DNA of 64,000 nt. Origin: Sphingomonas sp. R-74633 (GTDB lineage Bacteria; Pseudomonadota; Alphaproteobacteria; Sphingomonadales; Sphingomonadaceae). The DNA lies in contig NZ_JACCFG010000006.1 in the NCBI RefSeq assembly GCF_013416555.1, positions 124,001-188,000 on the forward strand. Reading direction: 5' to 3'. Shown here piece by piece: positions 16,716-25,163 of this stretch (position 1 is its first letter; every line of letters begins with the position of its first letter). The notes beneath the pieces were generated by a model that saw only the letters and a list, made by a program, of their open reading frames with translations, was not told where the DNA came from and ran no database searches. The translations under genes were made by a program, and so were the position numbers.

Positions 16716-18698
16716 TCAGGCGTCGATCACTTCCTCGTCGATCCGTGCCGCATTCTCCTGGATGAAGGCGAAGCGGTGCGCCGGATTGCTGCCCATCAGC
16801 CGGTCGACCAGGTCCTTCACCCCGGCGCGCTCCTCATATTCCTGGGGGAGCGTGATGCGCAGCAGGCCCCGGGTCTTCGGGTCCATCGTGGTTTCCTTGA
16901 GTTGGTTCGGGTTCATCTCGCCCAGGCCCTTGAAGCGGCTGACTTCGACCTTCTTGCCCTTGAACGCCGTCGCCTCGATCTCGAGCCGGTGCGCGTCGTC
17001 GCGGGCATAGAGTGACTTCGAGCCAACGGTGAGGCGATAGAGCGGCGGCTGGGCGAGGTAGAGATGCCCCTGGCGGACCAGATCTGGCATTTCCTGGAAG
17101 AAGAAGGTCATCAGCAGCGTGGCGATATGCGCGCCGTCCACGTCTGCGTCGGTCATGATGATGATCTTCTCGTAGCGCAGGTTCGAGGGATCGCAGTCCT
17201 TGCGCGTGCCGCAGCCCATCGCGAGGATCAGGTCGGCGATTTCCTGGTTGGCCAGGATCTTGGCCGAGGTGGCGCTGGCGACGTTGAGGATCTTGCCGCG
17301 GATCGGCAGGATCGCCTGCGTCTTGCGGTCGCGCGCCTGTTTGGCGCTGCCGCCTGCCGAATCGCCCTCGACGATGAACAGCTCGGTGCCGGTGGGATCG
17401 TCGGCCGAGCAATCGGTGAGCTTGCCGGGGAGGCGCAGCTTGCGCGCGCTGGTCGCGGTCTTGCGCTTGACCTCGCGCTCCTGCTTGCGGCGCAACCGGT
17501 CGTCCATCCGCTCGAGCACATAGCCGAGCAGCGCCTTGCCGCGGTCCATATTGTCGGTGAGGAAATGGTCGAAATGGTCGCGCACCGCCTTCTCGACGAG
17601 CGCGGTCGCCTCGGGCGAGGTCAGCCGGTCCTTGGTCTGCGACTGAAATTGCGGTTCGCGGATGAAGACCGACAGCATGAGTTCGGAGCCGACCATGATG
17701 TCGTCGGCGGTGATCTCCTTGGCCTTCTTGTTGCCGATCAGTTCGCCGAAAGCGCGGATGCCCTTGGTCAGCGCACCGCGCAGGCCGGCTTCGTGCGTGC
17801 CGCCATCAGGGGTCGGGATGGTGTTGCAATACCAGCTGTACGAGCCGTCGCTCCACAGCGGCCACGACACCGCCCATTCGACCCGGCCGTTATTCTCGCC
17901 GGGGAAATCCTGGTTGCCCGCGAAGAAGTCGGACGTGGCGCATTCGCGCGTGCCGATCTGCTCCTTGAGGTGATCGGCAAGGCCGCCGGGGAATTGGAAT
18001 ACCGCTTCGGCCGGCGTGTCGTCGCTGATCAGCTCGGCGTCGCACTTCCAGCGGATCTCGACGCCGGCGAACAGATAGGCCTTGGAGCGGACCAGCTTGT
18101 AGAGCCGGTTCGGCTTGAACAGCATCTCGCCGAAGATCTCGCTGTCGGGGATGAAGCTGACCGAGCTGCCGCGGCGATTGGGGGTGCCGCCGAGATGCTC
18201 GAGCGGGCCGAGCGTCTTTCCCTGGCTGAAGCGCTGGCGATAGAGCTGCTTCTCGCGCGCGACTTCGACGGTGGTTTCGACCGACAGCGCGTTGACCACG
18301 GAGATGCCGACGCCGTGCAGGCCGCCCGAGGTCGCATAGGCCTTGCCCGAGAATTTGCCGCCCGAGTGGAGCATCGAGAGGATCACCTCGAGCGCCGACT
18401 TGTCGGGGAATTTTGGGTGCGGATCGACCGGAAAGCCGCGGCCATTGTCGACGATGGTCAGCCGGTTGCCGGCCTCGAGCGTGACTTCGATGCGGTTGGC
18501 GTGGCCGGCCACGGCCTCGTCCATCGCATTGTCGAGCACTTCGGCGGCGAGGTGGTGCAGCGCGCGCTCGTCGGTGCCGCCGATATACATGCCCGGCCGG
18601 CGCCGGACCGGCTCCAGTCCTTCGAGAACTTCGATCGAGGAAGCGTCATAGGTGCCGGAGGGCACGCCCGGCGCGGCAAACAAGTCTTCAGCAGCCAT
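16716..18698 (-). CDS. parE: DNA topoisomerase IV subunit B
   Basis: 660 residues from the ATG at 18698; a longer frame to 18842 runs into a repeat element and is rejected. ParE is the ATPase half of topoisomerase IV, which decatenates chromosomes. The GHKL ATPase parts are present (EVLDNAMDEAVAGHA; DNGRGFPV; GGLHGVGISVVNALS), then the transducer and TOPRIM domain (FIVEGDSAGGSAKQARDRKT; MTDADVDGAHI). Length and lack of the GyrB insert favour ParE over GyrB. The promoter region lies between the start and the doublet at 18766-18871. Confidence 0.95.
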   Translation of the reverse strand: MAAEDLFAAPGVPSGTYDASSIEVLEGLEPVRRRPGMYIGGTDERALHHLAAEVLDNAMDEAVAGHANRIEVTLEAGNRLTIVDNGRGFPVDPHPKFPDKSALEVILSMLHSGGKFSGKAYATSGGLHGVGISVVNALSVETTVEVAREKQLYRQRFSQGKTLGPLEHLGGTPNRRGSSVSFIPDSEIFGEMLFKPNRLYKLVRSKAYLFAGVEIRWKCDAELISDDTPAEAVFQFPGGLADHLKEQIGTRECATSDFFAGNQDFPGENNGRVEWAVSWPLWSDGSYSWYCNTIPTPDGGTHEAGLRGALTKGIRAFGELIGNKKAKEITADDIMVGSELMLSVFIREPQFQSQTKDRLTSPEATALVEKAVRDHFDHFLTDNMDRGKALLGYVLERMDDRLRRKQEREVKRKTATSARKLRLPGKLTDCSADDPTGTELFIVEGDSAGGSAKQARDRKTQAILPIRGKILNVASATSAKILANQEIADLILAMGCGTRKDCDPSNLRYEKIIIMTDADVDGAHIATLLMTFFFQEMPDLVRQGHLYLAQPPLYRLTVGSKSLYARDDAHRLEIEATAFKGKKVEVSRFKGLGEMNPNQLKETTMDPKTRGLLRITLPQEYEERAGVKDLVDRLMGSNPAHRFAFIQENAARIDEEVIDA

Positions 18699-18765
18699 GG
18701 AGAACGTATAGGGGGTGTGCGGTGACGGGCGCAAGCGGTGTGGGCTGCCCGCAAAACCCAATTTC

Positions 18766-18871
18766 GTCACCCCGGCCATGTGCCGGGGTCCACCGGGAGG
18801 CGAGCCAGGGGCAAGAGGCTCGGAATTCAGAAGGCGCGGCACCGTGGACCCCGGAACAAGTCCGGGGTGAC
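18766..18871. repeat. REPIN-like inverted-repeat doublet, GTCA(C/T)CCC type
   Basis: The left arm 18766-18793 and right arm 18844-18871 are inverted copies of a 28-base unit that itself contains CCCCGG-CCGGGG half-palindromes and ends TCCAC. The 50-base centre is unique. The same unit recurs at 29084-29187 and, in variant form, at 54348-54428. It lies between parE and the chemoreceptor. Confidence 0.8.
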
Positions 18872-18897
18872 GACGGGTGTTTGGGAAGGTCGGGGGC

Positions 18898-20424
18898 CTA
18901 AGCCGCCTTCAGCTGCGCGATGAACTTGTCGGTCGCCGCTTCCAGCGCCAGCGCGGCCTGCGAAAGCCCGGTGGCGGAGCAGGAGACGCGGTCGGACAGG
19001 GCCTCGGTATCGCTCGCCACGCCGGCGACCGCGCCGATCCGCTCGGCCATGCGGTTGGCGCCCTCGGCAGTGTCGTGTGCCGTCGCCTCGATCATGCCCG
19101 CGGCCTGGTGCTGGCCATCGACTTCGGTGCGGATCGCCTCGGCCGCCGCGGCGACTTCGGCAACGGTGCGCGCGATCTCGCCTAGTGCGTCAGAGGCTTC
19201 CGCCGCGCCGCTATGGACGGTGCCGGCAAGGCTGCGAATCTCTTCGGTGGCGCCGCCGGTCTGATTGGCGAGCGCCTTCACTTCATGCGCGACCACCGCG
19301 AAGCCGCGGCCGACTTCGCCGGCACGCGCCGCCTCGATCGTCGCGTTGAGCGCGAGCAAATTGGTGCGCGCGGCGATTTCCTGGATCGATTCGGCGAATC
19401 CGCTGATCGTGCTGGCCTTGCCGGCCAGCGCACGCACCGCGCTTTCGCCCGAGCGCGAGACGCCGCGCGCCGCGCCGCTCAATGTCGCCTGCTGGTCGAC
19501 GCTGGTCGCGATCGCCATGATCGAGGCGGAGAGCTGGCGCACGCCGTGGGCGAGCCCCTCGGCCGTTTCCGAGGCCTGGGTGGCGATATGGACGGTGGCG
19601 GCAAGCTCGCCATTGGCCTTGTGGGCCAGCGTGTTGAGCGAATGGGCGGAATGATCGAGCTCGCTGGCGGCACGCGTCACGTCGCGCACGGTCTCGGCGA
19701 CCGATTCCTGGAAGGCAGTGGCGAGCGCGAGCATCTCGCCACGGCGCTGTTCGGCGGCCCCGCGCTCGCTCGCCTCGCGGCGTTCGCGCTCGGCGCGCTC
19801 GCGAGCTTCGGCGGCGCGCACGGCGCTGAGCGCCGATTCGGCATCCCCGGCGCGCGCGCTGGCATCCTGGGCGAAGCGGTCGCTCTGGGCGCGGGCATCG
19901 GCCTGCGCTTCGATCAGTCGGACGAGCTGGGTGGTGAGATAGGCGAGCACTGCGAATTCGAGCACCACCGCCACGGCGTGGAAGACGACGCGGCCGAAAT
20001 CGCCGCCGCCCTCGAACACCCAAGCGGGGAGCAGGAGCTGGAAAAGGATATGGTGCGCGGCGATCAGGCCGCCGGCGAGCGCGATCGGGCGCCAGTCGTA
20101 CAGCAGCGTCAGCGCCGAGAGCGCGACGAAGAAGTACATGTGCGTGTCCATCTGCCAGGGATGGCCATTCAGCGCATAGATAGCGAGCGCGGGCTGGATC
20201 GCGGCGAGCGTGCCGACGATCAGCCGTGCGGACAGGTCGTAGCGGCGGCGCAGCGCGACGATCGTCGGCGCGACATTGGCGGCCGCGCCGAGCAGCAGCG
20301 TGATCCACTCCTGCTGGCTGCCGCGTAGCAACAGGCCGAGCAGAAAGACCACCGCGACGGTGGCCCAGGCGCCGATGACCAGGATCTCGACGCCGCGGCG
20401 GCGAAGGCGATCGATCTCGCTCAT
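18898..20424 (-). CDS. Methyl-accepting chemotaxis protein with a multi-TM sensor
   Basis: 508 residues from the ATG at 20424, which overlaps the stop of the small upstream gene (ATGA). The first 170 residues form about six membrane helices with no large periplasmic domain and several His/Asp near the membrane face (H88, D93, H95, D110, H124, H125, H149). A coiled coil follows, then the MCP signalling domain with the tip motif ARAGEVGRGFAVVA. No HAMP domain is obvious. The input could be a redox, gas or metal signal bound by the membrane His residues; this is inference. Confidence 0.88.
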   Translation of the reverse strand: MSEIDRLRRRGVEILVIGAWATVAVVFLLGLLLRGSQQEWITLLLGAAANVAPTIVALRRRYDLSARLIVGTLAAIQPALAIYALNGHPWQMDTHMYFFVALSALTLLYDWRPIALAGGLIAAHHILFQLLLPAWVFEGGGDFGRVVFHAVAVVLEFAVLAYLTTQLVRLIEAQADARAQSDRFAQDASARAGDAESALSAVRAAEARERAERERREASERGAAEQRRGEMLALATAFQESVAETVRDVTRAASELDHSAHSLNTLAHKANGELAATVHIATQASETAEGLAHGVRQLSASIMAIATSVDQQATLSGAARGVSRSGESAVRALAGKASTISGFAESIQEIAARTNLLALNATIEAARAGEVGRGFAVVAHEVKALANQTGGATEEIRSLAGTVHSGAAEASDALGEIARTVAEVAAAAEAIRTEVDGQHQAAGMIEATAHDTAEGANRMAERIGAVAGVASDTEALSDRVSCSATGLSQAALALEAATDKFIAQLKAA

Positions 20425-20735
20425 GCCGCGACTCCTCCGCACAGTGCCGGCGGGGCGGCAAGGATCAGCACGGCCTCGCCGGTAAGGGCGGAGGCGACCG
20501 CGAGGTGGCTGCCGGTGATGACGAAGCTGCCGGGGATCGGGCCGGTGCCGAGCAGCTGTGCGCCGCCATCGACGGCACGCGCGAGCATGTGCGTCGCGGC
20601 ACCAGATGACACCGGCACGAGGAGCATCCGTCCCTGCGCAGGCGGCCAGAATGCCGCGCACAACAGGGCCAGCAGCACGAGCGCGAGCTGTGCGCTCAGG
20701 GCATGACGGGCAAGCATAGCTCCAAAACGGTCCAT
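20421..20735 (-). CDS. Small secreted or membrane-anchored protein upstream of the chemoreceptor
   Basis: 104 residues with an N-terminal hydrophobic segment (about 14-32, LALVLLALLCAAF). The rest is Ala/Gly-rich with a possible amphipathic beta pattern (FVITGSHLAVASALTGEAVLIL). The stop overlaps the start of the chemoreceptor gene, so the two are translationally coupled. No family recognised; a sensory partner is possible. Confidence 0.6.
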   Translation of the reverse strand: MDRFGAMLARHALSAQLALVLLALLCAAFWPPAQGRMLLVPVSSGAATHMLARAVDGGAQLLGTGPIPGSFVITGSHLAVASALTGEAVLILAAPPALCGGVAA

Positions 20736-20866
20736 TCCGTTCGCCTAGGCCCGCGATGGTTAGCGTCGCGTAAACCTGGCCACGTAAATTCAGGGATCTG
20801 CATAAATTGCGAATATTCGCGCGGCCACGCCGGCGAACCAAAAGGCGGGAGGTGCGTTCGGGCGGG

Positions 20867-21241
20867 ATGATCGCGCTGCTCCTCGACCTCGCCAATATCC
20901 TGGGCGGCTTCCTGCTCGCCATCGCCCTGCTCGAGCAATCGCCGCGGGTGGGGGACGATCTGGGCCGATTCGCCGGCAAGCTGGCACCGTTCGGCTGGAT
21001 CGTCGGAATCGTCGCGCTGGTGGCGGGCGGCTATTGGCTGATCGTCCATTTGACCAGCGGCCCGCACGTCTTCCATTTCGAGATTGTCGGGATCGGCGTC
21101 GGCCTGGCGTTGCTCTGGGACCGCCTCACCAGCCGTCCCGCGCCGAGCAGCGGCACCAGCGGGCGCGGGCTGCTGCTCGCGATCTTCGGGATCATCGCGA
21201 TCCTTACCGGCCTGCAGGGGCTGTTCACCCCCGATAGTTGA
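20867..21241 (+). CDS. Small integral membrane protein
   Basis: 124 residues from ATG 20867, divergent from the chemoreceptor pair; a GTG at 20852 is an alternative, but it lies inside the GGAGG motif. Four likely membrane helices: about 2-22, 40-60, 68-86 and 100-118. No family recognised; neither charged motifs nor Cys clusters are evident. It ends 4 bases before the convergent stop of the next gene. Confidence 0.6.
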   Translation: MIALLLDLANILGGFLLAIALLEQSPRVGDDLGRFAGKLAPFGWIVGIVALVAGGYWLIVHLTSGPHVFHFEIVGIGVGLALLWDRLTSRPAPSSGTSGRGLLLAIFGIIAILTGLQGLFTPDS

Positions 21242-21245
21242 GGCG

Positions 21246-21635
21246 TCAGCGCGCGGCGAACCCCGCGACGATCATCGCGATCACTGCCGCCAGGAAGAAG
21301 ACCAGCATCAGCAGCGCCGGCCATTGCAGATGCGCCGTGCCGCCGTCCGCCGCCTTTTGCTGCGACTCGCTCAGCGTCCAGCCATTGGCCTTGCGATCGA
21401 TGCTCTCCAGCGATCCGGTGATCCCCATCAGATGGAACATCGCGAAGAAGATCGCCGTGCCGAACAGGACCCAGGCGACATAGAGGCTGGTCGGGATTAC
21501 CGCCGCCTGGCCGGCAGGCCGCGTGATGAACTTGTCGAGAAAGGTCACGGTGAAGGCGACCGATCCGGTCGACAGCGCGATCACCTGCTTGGCAATGTCG
21601 ATCGCCGCCTTGAAGCCTTCGATGCTCGTGCTCAT
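21246..21635 (-). CDS. Small membrane protein
   Basis: 129 residues from the ATG at 21635. Three membrane segments are likely: a moderately hydrophobic one near 15-35, then 48-72 (SLYVAWVLFGTAIFFAMFHL) and 103-127. A loop of about 30 polar residues lies between the last two. It follows the 104-residue gene below with 8 bases between, so they form a two-gene operon. Function unknown. Confidence 0.6.
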   Translation of the reverse strand: MSTSIEGFKAAIDIAKQVIALSTGSVAFTVTFLDKFITRPAGQAAVIPTSLYVAWVLFGTAIFFAMFHLMGITGSLESIDRKANGWTLSESQQKAADGGTAHLQWPALLMLVFFLAAVIAMIVAGFAAR

Positions 21636-21643
21636 CGCAGCGC

Positions 21644-21958
21644 TCAGCAGAACGGATGGCGCGGGCAGAACCAGGACAGCGCGGGAAAGAAGCTGCGCTC
21701 GCCGAGCAAATCGTCGGGATAGTCGGGCAGGTCGCGCGCGAGCATCGCGGCATGGTCGAGCAGCGCAATCAGCGCGTCGCGGGCCTTGTCGATCTCGGCA
21801 TCGGAAGCGCCTTCCGCGGTGAGGATGTGGCCGGCCTGCGCGGTCATCTCGTGCAGCCTGGCATCGGCGCCGTCGCCGAAATGCCGGCCCATCGCGTGGA
21901 CATGGCCCGCCGCGGCGTCGAACAGATAGTCGGCGATGCTTCCGGCCGCAGATGCCAT
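21644..21958 (-). CDS. Small hypothetical helical protein
   Basis: 104 residues from ATG 21958, with AAGGGG upstream. The protein is soluble, Ala/Asp-rich and mostly helical (EIDKARDALIALLDHAAMLA), with several His and a Cys-containing end (WFCPRHPFC). No signal peptide or known domain is seen. A longer in-frame start is possible but would run into gcrA. It precedes the small membrane protein gene by 8 bases. Confidence 0.5.
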   Translation of the reverse strand: MASAAGSIADYLFDAAAGHVHAMGRHFGDGADARLHEMTAQAGHILTAEGASDAEIDKARDALIALLDHAAMLARDLPDYPDDLLGERSFFPALSWFCPRHPFC

Positions 21959-22047
21959 TGCCCAGCCCCTTTGCGAGATAGGGGAGGCTACGCCTGCGGG
22001 TTCGTGAAGGCAATCGGGCTGCGGATCGCTCCGCAGCCCGAGGAAAG

Positions 22048-22713
22048 TCAGCGGACTCGCGGGCCGCCAAAGGGCAGCGGCGGCGGCGGGCGGCGGTCGC
22101 GGCGGGGCAGCTGGGCCTGATAGGCATGGCCGCAATGCGCGACGCAATACGGGAAGCCCGGATTCACCTTGTCGCCACAGAAGTGGAAGTCAGGCTCGCC
22201 GGGGTGGCCGAGCGGCCATTTGCAGATCTTGTCGTTGAGATCGAGCAGGCCGGTCTTGCCTGCGATCGCTTCGCTGGGACGAGCCGGGACGAGTCGGCGC
22301 GGCGGGGCCGGGGCGATCGGCGGTGTCTGCTCGCCGGGATTCTGGCGGACGAAGCCGCCGGGGCCGACCGAGCGGAGCACAGGGCCGCTGGGCTTGACCG
22401 GGGCAGGCGCATCGCTGTCGTCGCTCGACGACGGCGCGGCGGCCGGGGCGGCAGCGCGCGGGGCGGGCGATTCGGCCGGTGCGGCGGAGGCGACGGGCGC
22501 CGGGCGCGGCGCGGGGGCCGGCTTGGGCTCGGCCGCGACCTTGGGCTCATTGGGCTTCACCGGCGACGGGCGTGCCGGCAGGCCAAGGCGGTGCGCCTTG
22601 CCGATCACGGCATTGCGACTCACGCCGCCCAGCTCCTCGGCGATCTGGGTTGCGGTCAGCCCGCTGTCCCACATCTTCTTCAGCGTATCGATACGCTCTT
22701 CGGTCCAGCTCAA
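22048..22713 (-). CDS. gcrA: GcrA cell cycle regulator
   Basis: 221 residues. GcrA binds sigma-70 holoenzyme at CcrM-methylated GANTC promoters and drives cell-cycle genes in alphaproteobacteria. The N-terminal HTH is diagnostic (MSWTEERIDTLKKMW; ATQIAEELGGVSRNAVIGKA), followed by a Pro/Ala linker that is longer than in Caulobacter, and the Cys/His-rich C-terminal sigma-binding part (DKICKWPLGHP; FCGDKVNPGFPYCVAHC). It is divergent from the ABC-2 permease. Strong support for an alphaproteobacterial host. Confidence 0.97.
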   Translation of the reverse strand: MSWTEERIDTLKKMWDSGLTATQIAEELGGVSRNAVIGKAHRLGLPARPSPVKPNEPKVAAEPKPAPAPRPAPVASAAPAESPAPRAAAPAAAPSSSDDSDAPAPVKPSGPVLRSVGPGGFVRQNPGEQTPPIAPAPPRRLVPARPSEAIAGKTGLLDLNDKICKWPLGHPGEPDFHFCGDKVNPGFPYCVAHCGHAYQAQLPRRDRRPPPPLPFGGPRVR

Positions 22714-22782
22714 CTCTCTTCCTTCACCTTGCGGCCAGCTTCATCTTGCCCACGCTGTGGTCAGCGGGTACGCGATCGCGTA

Positions 22783-23622
22783 ATGAGCAGCCAGCCCGAA
22801 ATAGGTCAACAGCTCCCCGAGCCCGGCGTTCCGGTTATCCGCAACGTCAACTGGGGAGGTTTGCGCACCCTCTATATCAAGGAGGTGCGCCGTTTCTTCA
22901 AGGTGCAGCTCCAGACGATCTGGGCGCCGGCGATGTCGCAGCTCCTGCTGATGGTGGTTTTCACCACCGCATTGGGGTCGCGCGGGGCGGTGCATGTCGG
23001 TGGGACGCAGGTGCCGTTCGCCGCCTTTATCGCTCCCGGCCTGATCGTGATGGGGATGCTCAACAATTCCTTCGCCAATTCCAGCTTCTCGCTGCTCGTC
23101 GGCAAGATCCAGGGAACGATCGTCGATTATCTGATGCCGCCGCTCTCCACTGCTGAGCTGCTCGCGGCGATGGTCGGCGGCGCCGTGACGCGCGCCTTCA
23201 TGGTCGGCGCGGCGGTGTGGATGGTGATGCTGGTCTATCTGGGCAGCGAGGCGCTGCCGGTCCAGCCCTGGGCGGTTTTGTGGTTCGGCCTGCTCGGCTC
23301 GGTGCTGCTCGCCTTTCTCGGCGTGCTGACTTCGATCTGGGCGGAGAAGTTCGATCACAGCGCGGCGGTCAACAATTTCGTCATCGCGCCGCTCGCGCTG
23401 CTGTCGGGCACCTTCTATTCGGTCGAGCGGCTGGCGCCGACCTTCCAGGCGATCAGCCACGCCAACCCGTTCTTCTACATCATCTCGGGCTTCCGCTACG
23501 GCTTCCTCGGCGTCGCCGATTCGCCGATCCTGATCGGCAGCCTGGTGATCCTCGGGCTCGACGTGGTGCTGGGCTGCGTCTGCTACACGCTGCTGCGCCG
23601 TGGGTGGAAGATCAAGAACTGA
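22783..23622 (+). CDS. ABC-2 type transporter permease
   Basis: 279 residues, six membrane helices. The start at 22783 gives a short soluble N-terminus (GLRTLYIKEVRRFFKVQLQT) as in ABC-2 permeases. The fifth-sixth helix region has the family signature PLSGTFYSVE-like (LALLSGTFYSVERLAPTFQ) and NPFFYIISGFRYGF. No ATPase gene is adjacent, so the partner must lie elsewhere. The cargo is unknown; close relatives are multidrug or glycan exporters. Confidence 0.85.
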   Translation: MSSQPEIGQQLPEPGVPVIRNVNWGGLRTLYIKEVRRFFKVQLQTIWAPAMSQLLLMVVFTTALGSRGAVHVGGTQVPFAAFIAPGLIVMGMLNNSFANSSFSLLVGKIQGTIVDYLMPPLSTAELLAAMVGGAVTRAFMVGAAVWMVMLVYLGSEALPVQPWAVLWFGLLGSVLLAFLGVLTSIWAEKFDHSAAVNNFVIAPLALLSGTFYSVERLAPTFQAISHANPFFYIISGFRYGFLGVADSPILIGSLVILGLDVVLGCVCYTLLRRGWKIKN

Positions 23623-23627
23623 CGGCA

Positions 23628-23655
23628 ATGCCGGGCGGCGATAACGCCCCGGCAT
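23628..23655 (+). other. GC-rich hairpin after the permease gene
   Basis: ATGCCGGG (23628-23635) pairs with CCCGGCAT (23648-23655). It follows the permease stop by 5 bases but has no T run, so it is at most a weak or Rho-aided end. Confidence 0.3.
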
Positions 23656-23713
23656 GCCCCTCGCCGAAACGATTATTGACGCCTCCGGCCCCCCGCTCGT
23701 AAACACCCGCCTC

Positions 23714-23739
23714 GGGCGGTCCCGATAGGCCGCCCTTTT
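23714..23739 (+). terminator. Intrinsic terminator between the permease and argD
   Basis: GGGCGG (23714-23719) and CCGCCC (23730-23735) form a stem with a 10-base loop followed by TTTT. A second hairpin with a five-T tail (23750-23769; AGCCTCG with CGAGCT) comes next, 18 bases before the argD ATG. The pair may end permease transcription or attenuate argD. Confidence 0.6.
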
Positions 23740-23787
23740 GCGTTTCTGGAGCCTCGTTTCGAGCTTTTTCCTGAGGAGTATGTTCCC

Positions 23788-24984
23788 ATGCCTATCACCC
23801 CGCTCATGCCCGTTTACCCGCGGTGCGCAGTGCGGCCGGTGCGAGGCGAGGGCGTCTACCTCTATGGCGAGCGCGGCGAGCAATATCTTGATTTCGCCGC
23901 GGGCATCGCGGTCAACGCGCTCGGCCATGGCCATCCGCATCTGACCAAGGTGCTGCAGGACCAGGTCGCCACGCTGATGCACGTGTCGAACCTCTATGGC
24001 TCGCCCCAGGGCGAGGTGCTGGCGCAGCGGATCGTCGATGTCAGCTTCGCCGACACGGTGTTCTTCACCAATTCGGGCGTCGAGGCGGTCGAATGCGCGA
24101 TCAAGACCGCGCGCCGCTATCACTTCGTCAACGGCAACCCGCAGCGCCACAAGCTGATCACCTTCAAGAACGCCTTCCACGGCCGTTCGCTGGGCGCGAT
24201 CTCGGCGACCGACCAGGCCAAGATGCGCGACGGCTTCGAGCCGCTGCTGCCGGGATTTGCGTACGCGAAGTTCAACGACCTCGAGGGCGCGCTGGCGCTG
24301 ATCGACGACGAGACCGCCGGCTTCATGGTCGAGACGGTGCAGGGCGAGGGCGGCATGACCGCGGGCACCCCGGAGTTCATCCAGGGCCTGCGCAAGGCCT
24401 GCGACGAGCATGGCCTGCTGCTCATCCTCGACGAGATCCAGTGCGGCTATGGCCGCACCGGCAAGATGTGGGCCTATGAGCATTACGGCATCACCCCCGA
24501 CATCATGACCGCGGCCAAGGGCATTGGCGGCGGCTTCCCGCTCGGCGCGTGCCTCGCCACCGAAGAGGCGGCCAAGGGCATGGTGATCGGCACGCACGGC
24601 TCGACCTATGGCGGCAACCCGCTCGCCATGGCGGCCGGCTCGGCGATCCTCGACGTGATGCTGGAAGACGGCTTCCTGGGGAACGTCACCAAGATGGGCG
24701 AGCGCCTGCGCCAGGCCTTCGAGCAGATGATCCCCAACCACGATCACCTGTTCGAGGAGATCCGCGGCAAGGGGCTGATGCTCGGCATCAAGATGAAGGA
24801 GCCGGCGGTGTCGCGCGACTTCGTGGCGCATCTGCGCGATAATCACGGGCTGCTCACGGTCGCCGCCGGCGAGAACGTCTTCCGCGTGCTGCCGCCGCTG
24901 GTGATCAACGAGGATCACATCGCCGAATGCGTCGAGCGCCTCAGCGAAGGCGCGCGGACCTTCGGGATCCCGAGTGACGATTGA
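23788..24984 (+). CDS. argD: Acetylornithine/succinyldiaminopimelate aminotransferase
   Basis: 398 residues, class III PLP aminotransferase of arginine synthesis. The start ATG has GAGGAG upstream. Marks: FFTNSGVEAVECAIKTAR, the glycine-rich VETVQGEGGM, the LILDEIQCGYGRTGKMWAY active-site strand, and PLP Lys K244 in AAKGIGGGFPLGA. It is followed by a long repeat element and then argF, so the arginine genes are grouped though not overlapping. Confidence 0.95.
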   Translation: MPITPLMPVYPRCAVRPVRGEGVYLYGERGEQYLDFAAGIAVNALGHGHPHLTKVLQDQVATLMHVSNLYGSPQGEVLAQRIVDVSFADTVFFTNSGVEAVECAIKTARRYHFVNGNPQRHKLITFKNAFHGRSLGAISATDQAKMRDGFEPLLPGFAYAKFNDLEGALALIDDETAGFMVETVQGEGGMTAGTPEFIQGLRKACDEHGLLLILDEIQCGYGRTGKMWAYEHYGITPDIMTAAKGIGGGFPLGACLATEEAAKGMVIGTHGSTYGGNPLAMAAGSAILDVMLEDGFLGNVTKMGERLRQAFEQMIPNHDHLFEEIRGKGLMLGIKMKEPAVSRDFVAHLRDNHGLLTVAAGENVFRVLPPLVINEDHIAECVERLSEGARTFGIPSDD

Positions 24985-24989
24985 CCAAC

Positions 24990-25157
24990 AATTCCTCCCC
25001 GAGCTTGTCTGGGGGAGGGGGACCATGCGCAGCATGGTGGAGGGGCGCCGCGTAGCGGCGTGGTTGTGGAGCGGCCTCCGGCGCCTTCGGCGTGGCCACT
25101 CCACCCCCGGCCTTCGGCCGGCGGTCCCCCTCCCCCAGGCGAGCTGGGGGAGGAATT
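24990..25157 (+). repeat. Long composite inverted repeat carrying the argF ribosome site
   Basis: Outer arms 24990-25024 and 25123-25157 are near-perfect 35-base inverted copies. Between them lie smaller palindromes: CCATGCGCAGCATGG around 25023-25037, CGCCGCGTAGCGGCG around 25045-25060, and CCGGCCTTCGGCCGG around 25108-25122. The right arm contains GGGGGAGGA (25146-25154), which is the ribosome binding site of argF 9 bases before its ATG. Confidence 0.85.
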
Positions 25158-25163
25158 AAGAAG

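Noticed and set aside
22741..25104. 787-codon minus-strand frame across the permease and argD
   Set aside because: It covers two well-supported genes on the other strand and reads as Arg/Asp/His-rich low-complexity.
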